Part shown: in pieces, positions 8,529 through 15,290 of the stretch
Numbering within the stretch: the stretch's first letter is position 1
Layout of the letters: each line of letters begins with the position of its first letter
Assembly: GCA_016868315.1 (NCBI GenBank)
Contig: VGHE01000016.1
Location: 1 to 45,384, forward strand
Direction of reading: 5' to 3'
Source of the DNA: Betaproteobacteria bacterium
GTDB lineage: Bacteria; Bdellovibrionota_B; Oligoflexia; Silvanigrellales; Silvanigrellaceae
Length of the DNA stretch: 45,384 nucleotides
Program-made: the position numbers and the translations under genes
Notes under the pieces: model-generated
What the model was told of the DNA's origin: nothing
Databases searched by the model: none
Seen by the model: only the letters and a program-made list of their open reading frames with translations

Positions 8529-9953
8529 GTGTTGAAGACTCTTTCAAATTGGCACCCTTATTCGTGGCAGTCACGTCCTGTGCAGCAGCTCGTGGACTAC
8601 CCCGATGCCGTTGAGTTTCAACGGGTACTTACCCAACTCGAGCAGCGACCAGCACTCGTTCACCCCTCTGAAATAACCAAACTTCGGCAGCAGATTGCGG
8701 AAGCAGGGCAGGGGCGGCGTTTCATTGTTCAGGCGGGTGAGTGCGCAGAGCGTTTCATCGACTGCCAGTCTGAAATCATCACCGAGAAAATGAAAATACT
8801 GCTTCAGCTGTGCCTCCTGGCTGCGCATGGGCTGAAGAAACCAGTTGTTGCGATCGGGCGAATTGCAGGGCAATTTGGCAAGCCACGCTCAGACGAAATC
8901 GAAAAAAGGGAATCTCAAACTCTGCCGAGCTACCGTGGAGATATCATCAACGGTTTTGAATTTTCTCCGGCAGCGCGCAGACCCGACCCTCACCGCATGC
9001 TCGATGCATATCAATATGCTTGCGCTACGCTGAATTGGATGCGTGCCGTGGGCGAAAGCGGGTTGAGCGCTCTCTCTCAGTTGAAACGATGGAAACTGAG
9101 CGGCGAACACGCACAAACGCGTCTTTTTCAAGACATTGCCGAACGCATTGAAGAGTCGATCGCGGTTTTGGGTGCATGGGGCGATTACGCACCGTTGTCG
9201 GCTTTTCTCTCACGCAATCCTATCTTTACGTCCCACGAGGCGCTGCTTTTGCCCTATGAATCCGCTCTCACACGATGGAGTGAGGATGAGGGTTCATACG
9301 TCAATCTGGGAACTCACTTTCTCTGGTTAGGTGAAAGAACCCGACAACTCGATGGCGCGCATGTTGAGTATCTCAAGGGTATTGCCAACCCGCTTGGCAT
9401 TAAGGTTGGTCCCTCCACGGCTCCCGATGAGCTTGTTGCCTTGTTGCGGCAATTGAATCCAAACAACGAATGGGGACGCATCACTCTCATTACGCGTCTT
9501 GGGCAGAGCAAAGCTGCTGAACTTCTACCTCCACTTGTGCGTGCTGTTCAGAAGGCCAAGCAAAACGTGACGTGGGCGTGTGATCCGATGCATGGAAACA
9601 TTGTCCGGATGTCTGACGGTGTTAAAACCAGATATTTTGATAGCATCATGGCAGAGGTTTTGGTGTCGCAGAAAGCCCATCACGAAATGGGATCGTGGCT
9701 GGGTGGATTGCATCTCGAGATTACAGCTGAAGATGTCACCGAGTGTGTGGGTGGCGAGGTCGGGGTTACGGAAAGTCAGTTGGCGTTGAATTATCAGTCC
9801 TACTGTGACCCACGCTTGAATTATGCACAGAGTCTCGAGCTGATGATTCGCTTCTGCGACGCTTTTAAAGGTCTTGCCCATTGTGAGGCTGCCAGTGGTG
9901 GTGTCATCCTTCCGCATCGTTCTGTTGAGCCTGTTGTCGTCGGCTCTGGTTGA
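8529..9953 (+). CDS. Class II DAHP synthase (3-deoxy-7-phosphoheptulonate synthase)
   Basis: Catalyses the first step of the shikimate pathway: phosphoenolpyruvate plus erythrose 4-phosphate give DAHP. The 474-residue protein is of the plant/mycobacterial class II type. Diagnostic motifs are FIVQAGECAERF with metal-ligand C72, VAIGRIAGQFGKPRS (107-121), the SHEALLLPYE segment (235-244), and ACDPMHGNIVR with metal-ligand H355. Length is normal for this class. GTG at 8529 was chosen because GGGG lies about seven bases upstream and the N-terminus (LKTLSNWHPYSWQ) starts like other members. The 75-bp gap after cheB suggests a separate unit. Its last 56 bases overlap the signal-peptide region of the next gene. 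Confidence 0.93.
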   Translation: MLKTLSNWHPYSWQSRPVQQLVDYPDAVEFQRVLTQLEQRPALVHPSEITKLRQQIAEAGQGRRFIVQAGECAERFIDCQSEIITEKMKILLQLCLLAAHGLKKPVVAIGRIAGQFGKPRSDEIEKRESQTLPSYRGDIINGFEFSPAARRPDPHRMLDAYQYACATLNWMRAVGESGLSALSQLKRWKLSGEHAQTRLFQDIAERIEESIAVLGAWGDYAPLSAFLSRNPIFTSHEALLLPYESALTRWSEDEGSYVNLGTHFLWLGERTRQLDGAHVEYLKGIANPLGIKVGPSTAPDELVALLRQLNPNNEWGRITLITRLGQSKAAELLPPLVRAVQKAKQNVTWACDPMHGNIVRMSDGVKTRYFDSIMAEVLVSQKAHHEMGSWLGGLHLEITAEDVTECVGGEVGVTESQLALNYQSYCDPRLNYAQSLELMIRFCDAFKGLAHCEAASGGVILPHRSVEPVVVGSG

Positions 9954-10461
9954 GTACTTCCCTGCAAATGCCGTTGCAGCTCCTGCTGTGCTCGAGAATT
10001 CATCCCCTCCCAGTCGCTATCAATTACTCGGTCCGTGGTCGCTTTCGGCAGGGTTTCCCAATGGTGGCTCGACCTGGGGCAGTCCAGCTTTGGGTGTGCG
10101 CAATGAACTCTTTGAAGGAGAGTTTGTGAGTGTTGCATTGCAGCTGGCATCTAACAAACAGGAGAAATCAGAGGCCTCGGGATTGATGATGAAATGGAAT
10201 CACATGATGTTCACGCCTGTCGGCCGCTCTTTTCCATTTTTTTTCCTTCAAGCTGGTCTGCAGAATGTGAAGGAGTCTGAATCAGCAAAAGCACAAAGCT
10301 CGTTTCAGGCCGCATTGGGTGTCGGAGTTGAGGTGTCATTATTAAGAGAGATTTCAACATCATTTGAAACAGGTTTCGGTGGCGTCTTCTGGCCTTCCTC
10401 GCGAATCAACTACAGCACAGCAACAACGCAGCTTTCTCTCCATTATCATTTTCAATATTGA
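9898..10461 (+). CDS. Small secreted outer-membrane-like protein
   Basis: About 187 residues with an N-terminal signal peptide (hydrophobic SSFRIVLLSLLSSALV, likely cleavage after NAVA) and a mature part rich in Gly, Ser and aromatic residues that ends LSLHYHFQY, typical of a small beta-barrel. The start is uncertain: GTG codons at 9895, 9898 and 9901 all sit behind the same GAGG, and the frame is open upstream. Any of them lies inside the 3' end of the DAHP synthase gene. No family recognised. The protein resembles the barrel at 1327-1959 in size and style but no clear sequence relation is visible by eye. The next gene follows with 11 bases between stop and start. Confidence 0.55.
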   Translation: MVSSFRIVLLSLLSSALVEYFPANAVAAPAVLENSSPPSRYQLLGPWSLSAGFPNGGSTWGSPALGVRNELFEGEFVSVALQLASNKQEKSEASGLMMKWNHMMFTPVGRSFPFFFLQAGLQNVKESESAKAQSSFQAALGVGVEVSLLREISTSFETGFGGVFWPSSRINYSTATTQLSLHYHFQY

Positions 10462-10472
10462 GAGTGCTTGCA

Positions 10473-11342
10473 GTGAAAAGTCTTATTTTCAATGCGGTTC
10501 TGGCTTCTTTTGCGCTGATGAAGGTCGGTTGTCGTGCAGGAGAAAAAGAGCTTGCTGGCACTCACTCAAATCTGCCGGCATGGACTTTATCACTTCAGTT
10601 GGATTCATTTCGACTGAACGATTCGGTTGGATTGAAAAGTTCAGAGTTGAGCCTGCAGGTCGCTGATAGGCTGCGCGTTTCCTCTTTCTTTGATCCTGTT
10701 GGAAACTCTCCTTACAATACTGCATTGCAGGCGCCTATTTCGGGAACCTTTTCAATTGAGAGTCGAAATAATTCAGTCATGGAGTATCGGTGGACCCGGC
10801 AAATGAGCGTGCGAGCAGCGAATTCATTTGCAACATGCTCCGCCCCTGTTTTTGGAAGTCGGCAATTTGTTGCATGTGAAAATCAACGTGTGCTCGAATG
10901 TCTTGGGCGTCGAGCACAGCAATTTGGAAGCGATGCACTCAGCGAAGCCTCGTCCAGTGCTGAAAGCAGTCTGCTTATGCAATGGTTGAAAAGTTGTGGT
11001 GTTGACCTGCAGTTCGCAAATCTGATCGATGCCAATGTTTCCTTCAAAATCGAAGCTGGACAGTTGTTTTTTTCGCCTTCACCACTTTCATCTTTGCTCA
11101 TCTACAAAGGCAGCTGGCCAAGCTACGAAGAGGCACAGGTTCAGGCGATCGCCGCAGCAACTCTTCCTCAGGTTTCCGAGTGCAATCGAGCCGATGGCTC
11201 GTGTCTGGTAAGCCCTGTTGCACTTTCTCAGTGTATTGGCTGTGCCGGGCTTGAGAAAGGAAAAATACACACTGTGTTTTTCTTTGAAGGTCTGAGGCAG
11301 GATTACAGCGATATTAAATCGCTTGTATTTATCCCTGAATGA
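10473..11342 (+). CDS. Secreted protein, possibly a lipoprotein, unknown function
   Basis: About 289 residues. GTG at 10473 was chosen because GAGAG lies eight bases upstream and it gives a short basic start followed by LIFNAVLASFALMKVGC. The Cys could be a lipidation site, but Lys at the -3 position makes the lipobox poor, so simple secretion is also possible. An upstream TTG at 10458 would overlap the previous stop. The mature protein is rich in Ser, Ala and Cys, with CIGCAG near the end. I recognise no domain. Close spacing suggests it is co-transcribed with the small barrel protein upstream. It is convergent with cdsA, seven bases away. Confidence 0.6.
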   Translation: MKSLIFNAVLASFALMKVGCRAGEKELAGTHSNLPAWTLSLQLDSFRLNDSVGLKSSELSLQVADRLRVSSFFDPVGNSPYNTALQAPISGTFSIESRNNSVMEYRWTRQMSVRAANSFATCSAPVFGSRQFVACENQRVLECLGRRAQQFGSDALSEASSSAESSLLMQWLKSCGVDLQFANLIDANVSFKIEAGQLFFSPSPLSSLLIYKGSWPSYEEAQVQAIAAATLPQVSECNRADGSCLVSPVALSQCIGCAGLEKGKIHTVFFFEGLRQDYSDIKSLVFIPE

Positions 11343-11349
11343 GTTGTTC

Positions 11350-12231
11350 TCAGCGGTAGAGCGAGAGAAACAAAAGGTGCGCCAGTGGGACTCCAAACAG
11401 CAGGGAGTCGATGCGGTCGAGCATGCCACCATGACCTGGCAGCAGACTCCCGCTGTCTTTCACGTTGGCGGTTCGTTTCAGAGCGCTTTCAGCAAGGTCA
11501 CCGACCTGACCTGAGGCTCCTACAGCAAGAGCCATGAAGAACGCCAGCAGTGGTGAAAAGGGCAAATTGAAGTATGCGCATACACCGAGTCCTGTGACTG
11601 CGCTGAAGAACAATCCGCCCAGAGCGCCCTCAACGGTTTTCTTCGGCGAGACTTTGGGAATGAGCTTTCGTTTACCAAGGAAGCGCCCGACAAAATACGC
11701 ACCCACATCGCCCATGAAGATACACGCGAGGCTGAAATAAAGTGCGATGCCGCGTGGGGTTCCAGGAATCTCAATTTGGCTCAGGCGCATCATGATGACA
11801 CCGGGAATCGATATATACACAAAGCCCGCAAGCACATTCATGAGTTTGTGAGTTGAGTGCTCGAGATCGATTTCGCGGCGGTAGAAAAAAGCGGAGCCGC
11901 AGACCGTACACAACGCGATCCAGGCGAAGACCAACGAGGTTCCCATAGCCGGGGGCTGACCCAAGAGGTCAGGTCCGTACCATTCAATTGGGACACACAG
12001 TGCGTAACAGGTTCCGATTCCCCAATGTTCACGCCTCAGGCTGGGGTGGGGGCGTTCGATGGCGGCCTGACCGTCGATGACGTGCCAGCGCATGGCAACG
12101 AACTCGGCACCGGCAAAAAGGGTACCCAAAGAGAAGAGAATGACTGGGACAGCGATGAGATTGCTGAAGGTGACGCACCAAAGCAGAACGAGCACCAGAA
12201 CAAAAGCAGTCAGTAATCGGACCCTCAGCAT
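11350..12231 (-). CDS. cdsA: Phosphatidate cytidylyltransferase CdsA
   Basis: Makes CDP-diacylglycerol from phosphatidic acid and CTP in the inner membrane, the branch point for phospholipids. The 293-residue protein is mostly hydrophobic with about seven or eight membrane segments. The CDP-DAG synthase signature is present near the C-terminus: SALKR, then KDSGSLLPGHGGMLDRIDS. A second conserved segment is LGKRKLIPKVSPKKTVEG. ATG at 12231 lies behind a weak GGGAAATGGA site. A possible promoter, TTGTAA then 16 bases then TAATTT, lies on the minus strand about 12310-12280 but is weak. No undecaprenyl pyrophosphate synthase or other usual neighbours are adjacent. Confidence 0.94.
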   Translation of the reverse strand: MLRVRLLTAFVLVLVLLWCVTFSNLIAVPVILFSLGTLFAGAEFVAMRWHVIDGQAAIERPHPSLRREHWGIGTCYALCVPIEWYGPDLLGQPPAMGTSLVFAWIALCTVCGSAFFYRREIDLEHSTHKLMNVLAGFVYISIPGVIMMRLSQIEIPGTPRGIALYFSLACIFMGDVGAYFVGRFLGKRKLIPKVSPKKTVEGALGGLFFSAVTGLGVCAYFNLPFSPLLAFFMALAVGASGQVGDLAESALKRTANVKDSGSLLPGHGGMLDRIDSLLFGVPLAHLLFLSLYR

Positions 12232-12437
12232 CTTCGTCCATTTCCCACGTTTGAAATAAAATTAAGCTAAAAAGGAGAGAAAATTACTGAAGAAAGATAA
12301 CCTTACAATTGTCATAAGTCTAGGCTGCCCGCCTTTTTAGTCTGCTTCCGGAAGAGTTTGCCCGGCAATCGCGTGTCACTCACTCAATTAACCTTGCTCC
12401 AAATTTAGCTACACTGGTGGCAGAGGAGTCTGACAAC

Positions 12438-12986
12438 ATGGCGCGTCAAAGTTCAAAAAATCTCCCTCAGGGAGTTAAGTCAAGCCTCGGAACCGAAGAG
12501 TCAGCTGCGGATTTGTTTGCGCAGATGGAAACCCTGCAGAAGGAGCTTCTCGTTCTTGCACAGCGTGCTCAGGCTGAAGTTGAGAACGCGCTCGCTAACA
12601 ATCCGGCTCCGGTTCTCGAAATGCTCAAGGAATTTGCCGGCAGGACTTCAGCTCGGTCAGGGGCTGTCTGGTTTGGCTCATCACGCGGAGTGCGTGCAGA
12701 GCTTGCTGGTCTCAAGATTTTGGAGCTTGACGAGAGTGACAAACTACAATGCGATTTGGCGCTCTCGGGTCGTGAGATGTGTTTTGATTTCGTGCAGTCG
12801 CGTGTGTTTTTTCCAATTGTTGTGTTTGAGAATCCGCTTGCCGTTGCTGTGTTTGATATCCCAGGGCTGAACTGCGCGAATTATGAAGAGGTTTGTCGGC
12901 ACGCAAGCCGCGGAATCGGTGACCTGCGAACGAAGCTCAAACCGACAAATACGGCTTTAAAATCACATTTCAATGTAGCATCTTGA
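12438..12986 (+). CDS. Unknown 182-residue protein preceding a subtilase
   Basis: The ATG at 12438 follows GAGGAG at nine bases. No signal peptide or membrane segment is visible, so it is probably cytoplasmic. Residues 20-50 form an amphipathic, probably coiled helix (DLFAQMETLQKELLVLAQ). The middle alternates beta-like stretches (SGAVWFGSSRGV; RVFFPIVVFENPLAVAVFD) in a way that recalls GAF-type ligand domains, but this is a weak visual impression. Only 24 bases separate it from the protease gene downstream, so the two are likely one operon. A possible promoter, TTAACC then 16 bases then TACACT, lies upstream of the ATG. Confidence 0.65.
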   Translation: MARQSSKNLPQGVKSSLGTEESAADLFAQMETLQKELLVLAQRAQAEVENALANNPAPVLEMLKEFAGRTSARSGAVWFGSSRGVRAELAGLKILELDESDKLQCDLALSGREMCFDFVQSRVFFPIVVFENPLAVAVFDIPGLNCANYEEVCRHASRGIGDLRTKLKPTNTALKSHFNVAS

Positions 12987-13010
12987 ATAAAAAGAGAGCG
13001 GAGATTTTCT

Positions 13011-13781
13011 ATGAAGCTCGATATGAAGAAGATCTTCCAGAGTATTTTGCTCGGTACGGGAGCTGGAGTGCGCATTGCTGTTATCGATAGTGGTGTGAAC
13101 CCTAACTTTCCTGGGCTGCGTGGCAAAGTTGGACGTGTTTTCGATTGTTCGCTCTCGGGTAAAGGCCTCGAGCTCAAAGAGCTACCTGCCTTCGAGAGCA
13201 GTGATCGCACTGGACACGGGAGCCTCGTCCAAAGCTGCTTGGCATCGGTTGCGCCCGAAGCTCAGATAGACCATTTCCGTGTGCTCGATGAGAACAACGT
13301 CTCGGACAGCTCTCTCCTTTGTTATGTGCTCGATCATGTGATGGACAAGGGCTATCAGGTGATCAACATGAGTCTTGGAACCTCAAGCGAGTATCACCTT
13401 CCTTGGTTGGTTGCTCTCATGAAACGAGCATACGAATCCAACATCGTCGTTGTCGCGGCGTGCAGCAACGTTGGGAATTGGCTCTATCCAGCGACTTTCA
13501 CATATTGTGTCAGTGTTAACGCTATGACTGCAGCACATGCAATGCAGGTTCGCTTTCATCCCGGATCGGTCATTGAATTTTCTGGCCTCGGTGTGAACGT
13601 ACCAATCGCAGGGCCAGCAGATCAATCTTTGTTTGTGTCGGGCTCGAGCTATGCGGCGGCTCACATCAGTGGACTGTGCGCACGCATTTTAGAGGTTCGC
13701 CCCGAATACACTCCATTGGATGTAAAGATCCTGCTGCGGGAGTACGCGCAGTCGCTTGACGGAGGCTCTCAGGTCGCCTGA
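13011..13781 (+). CDS. Cytoplasmic subtilisin-like (S8) serine protease, single domain
   Basis: A 256-residue protein that is almost only the subtilase catalytic fold. The triad is readable: D26 in IAVIDSGVNP, H69 in RTGHGSLV and S213 in VSGSSYAAAHISG. Oxyanion-hole Asn is N153 in ACSNVGN. The usual G-T-S-x-A-x-P around the Ser is G-S-S-Y-A-A-A, so the Pro is lost. There is no signal peptide and no room for an inhibitory pro-domain, unlike secreted subtilisins that mature by self-cleavage. I infer an intracellular protease whose activity must be limited in another way, perhaps by the 182-residue protein encoded 24 bases upstream. The 3' end overlaps yggS (opposite strand) by 13 bases. Confidence 0.88.
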   Translation: MKLDMKKIFQSILLGTGAGVRIAVIDSGVNPNFPGLRGKVGRVFDCSLSGKGLELKELPAFESSDRTGHGSLVQSCLASVAPEAQIDHFRVLDENNVSDSSLLCYVLDHVMDKGYQVINMSLGTSSEYHLPWLVALMKRAYESNIVVVAACSNVGNWLYPATFTYCVSVNAMTAAHAMQVRFHPGSVIEFSGLGVNVPIAGPADQSLFVSGSSYAAAHISGLCARILEVRPEYTPLDVKILLREYAQSLDGGSQVA

Positions 13782-14518
13782 GATTTCGCTGGACGAGCTC
13801 CAAAGAGAGCACTCCCAATCCGAATGTGATTTGAGCCACAGCGGATGGCAAGCTCAAGATCATCGCTCATCCCGAGTGAAATTTTCATCGGGCGCAGCTG
13901 CCGTGAAGGGTCACGCAGCGAATATTTCTCCCACAGCTGTGACGCGTTGCGCATGAATTTTTCATAGAGCATGCGGAGTACGTCCTGCGGGCAATCAGCT
14001 GGTCCCATGCCCATGAATCCTTCCCAAAGCAGACCGGGAGCTGCAGAGATTTTTGCACAGAGTTCATGGGCCTCTGCGAGGCTACACCCTGACTTATTTG
14101 TGTCGGTGGGGTCAACTTGAAGCTGCAGTAGAATTTTTGTTGGTGCGCTTGGATCCGCGCTTTTGATCAATTCCTCGAGCAGGGAACTGCGATCGAGCCC
14201 GTGGATCAGGCATCCAGTTTGAGCAACTTTTTTGGCCTTATTGGACTGAAGATGGCCGATGAAGTGCCAGCGGATGTCCGTGAGGTCACTGAGCTCGGTT
14301 TTTTTTCTAAAATATTCTTGTGCGTAATTTTCGGCAAAATCTCGGATTCCAAGCGCGTAGAGTTCTCTGATTTTCTCAGAAGAATGTCCCTTACCTACTG
14401 CAATCAGTGTGATTTCAGAATTGGCATCCTGCCGGTGAAAAACAGCCGTCGAAATGCGAGAACGCACAAGTTCGAGTCGGCTGATCGCAGTGTCGTTATT
14501 TTCGGGGTTCAAGGCCAT
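13769..14518 (-). CDS. yggS: YggS/PROSC family pyridoxal phosphate-binding protein
   Basis: Member of the PLP homeostasis protein family, a single-domain alanine-racemase-like barrel without known catalytic activity that buffers pyridoxal 5'-phosphate. Length 249 residues, slightly above the usual 225-240. The PLP lysine is K43 in LIAVGKGH (the family usually reads VSK). Other signatures are FAENYAQE, WHFIGHLQSNKAKK, MGMGP and the phosphate-binding SLGMSDDLELAIRCGSN near the end. The start is nine bases after the stop of maf on the same strand, so maf-yggS is an operon. The stop lies inside the end of the convergent protease gene. Confidence 0.93.
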   Translation of the reverse strand: MALNPENNDTAISRLELVRSRISTAVFHRQDANSEITLIAVGKGHSSEKIRELYALGIRDFAENYAQEYFRKKTELSDLTDIRWHFIGHLQSNKAKKVAQTGCLIHGLDRSSLLEELIKSADPSAPTKILLQLQVDPTDTNKSGCSLAEAHELCAKISAAPGLLWEGFMGMGPADCPQDVLRMLYEKFMRNASQLWEKYSLRDPSRQLRPMKISLGMSDDLELAIRCGSNHIRIGSALFGARPAKSQAT

Positions 14519-14527
14519 GTGTGTGTT

Positions 14528-15127
14528 TTAGTCCTCGATGCTTGGCATCAGGCGCCTCAAAGACAAAACCACGTGCGACATCGGCAGGCCGACCACATTC
14601 GTGTAGCTCCCCTCAATGGATTCCACAAAGGTCAGAGCGTGTCCCTGGATTCCATACGAGCCAGCTTTGTCGAATGGCTCACCGCTCGCAATATAACGCT
14701 CAATTTCGTCTGTGAACAGATCGCGGAAGAGCACCTGTGTTTGCACAAGCGTGCAGTGCAGAACCTCTCCGGTTGTGCCGTTGCACAGGGCGAATCCTGT
14801 CATAACCCGGTGCGTTCTTCCGGAGAGTTTTCCCAACATGCGTCGTGCTTCGGCTGTATCAGAGGGCTTCTCCAGGACTTCGTTATCGTATGCAACCACT
14901 ATTGTGTCAGCGGCCAGAACGATAGCCTTGGCCACGGCCACGGGCTGGGTATTGCAGACAGCCAACGCCTTTTCTTTGGCGTTGCGCTGGACATAATCTT
15001 CCGGGCGCTCGCCATGCCGGCGCTTTTCCTCAATGTTAGCGACAATTACTTCGTGCTCAAATCCTGCAGCCTTGAGCAGCTCTCGGCGTCGCGGCGATGC
15101 ACTCGCAAGAACAATCTTTTCAAACAT
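14528..15127 (-). CDS. maf: Maf-family nucleoside triphosphate pyrophosphatase
   Basis: House-cleaning enzyme that hydrolyses non-canonical or excess nucleoside triphosphates to monophosphates. About 199 residues, normal length. Maf motifs are all present: LASASPRRRELL near the N-terminus, VLAADTIV, the GKLSGRTHRV segment, KAGSYGIQG and IEGSYTNVVGLPM. The ATG at 15127 is about ten bases behind GGGGAG. The ATG at 15136 almost touches that site and is less likely. It is the first gene of a maf-yggS operon, divergent from the second cheA. Confidence 0.93.
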   Translation of the reverse strand: MFEKIVLASASPRRRELLKAAGFEHEVIVANIEEKRRHGERPEDYVQRNAKEKALAVCNTQPVAVAKAIVLAADTIVVAYDNEVLEKPSDTAEARRMLGKLSGRTHRVMTGFALCNGTTGEVLHCTLVQTQVLFRDLFTDEIERYIASGEPFDKAGSYGIQGHALTFVESIEGSYTNVVGLPMSHVVLSLRRLMPSIED

Positions 15128-15165
15128 ATTCAACATTCTCCCCTCTGCAGGTGTTGTCCAGCATG

Positions 15166-15171
15166 ATTATA
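15166..15171 (-). promoter_or_regulatory. Candidate -10 box upstream of maf
   Basis: A perfect TATAAT preceded by TG lies on the minus strand about 39 bases before the maf ATG, in the gap between maf and the second cheA. No good TTGACA is found 16-18 bases further upstream (CTGCCC region), so the call rests on the -10 match alone. Confidence 0.35.
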
Positions 15172-15290
15172 CAGTCAAGCACTTGTGTGGGCAGAAGGGT
15201 CCCTCTCCGACAATTTCGCAGCCCACTGGGCGAGGGCTGACCACGAGCCTAGAAATTGAGCACCTAAACTGGGGTCGAGGTGGGGTGGAT

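Noticed and set aside
12300-12345. Short hairpin AGGC-TGCCC-GCCT followed by TTTTT as a terminator
   Set aside because: Only four pairs of stem, in a gap between two divergent genes where a terminator has nothing to end.
14201-15166. Plus-strand open frame of 321 codons opposite yggS and maf
   Set aside because: Both minus-strand genes carry clear family motifs, and the plus-strand translation is Cys/His/Arg-rich without any pattern.
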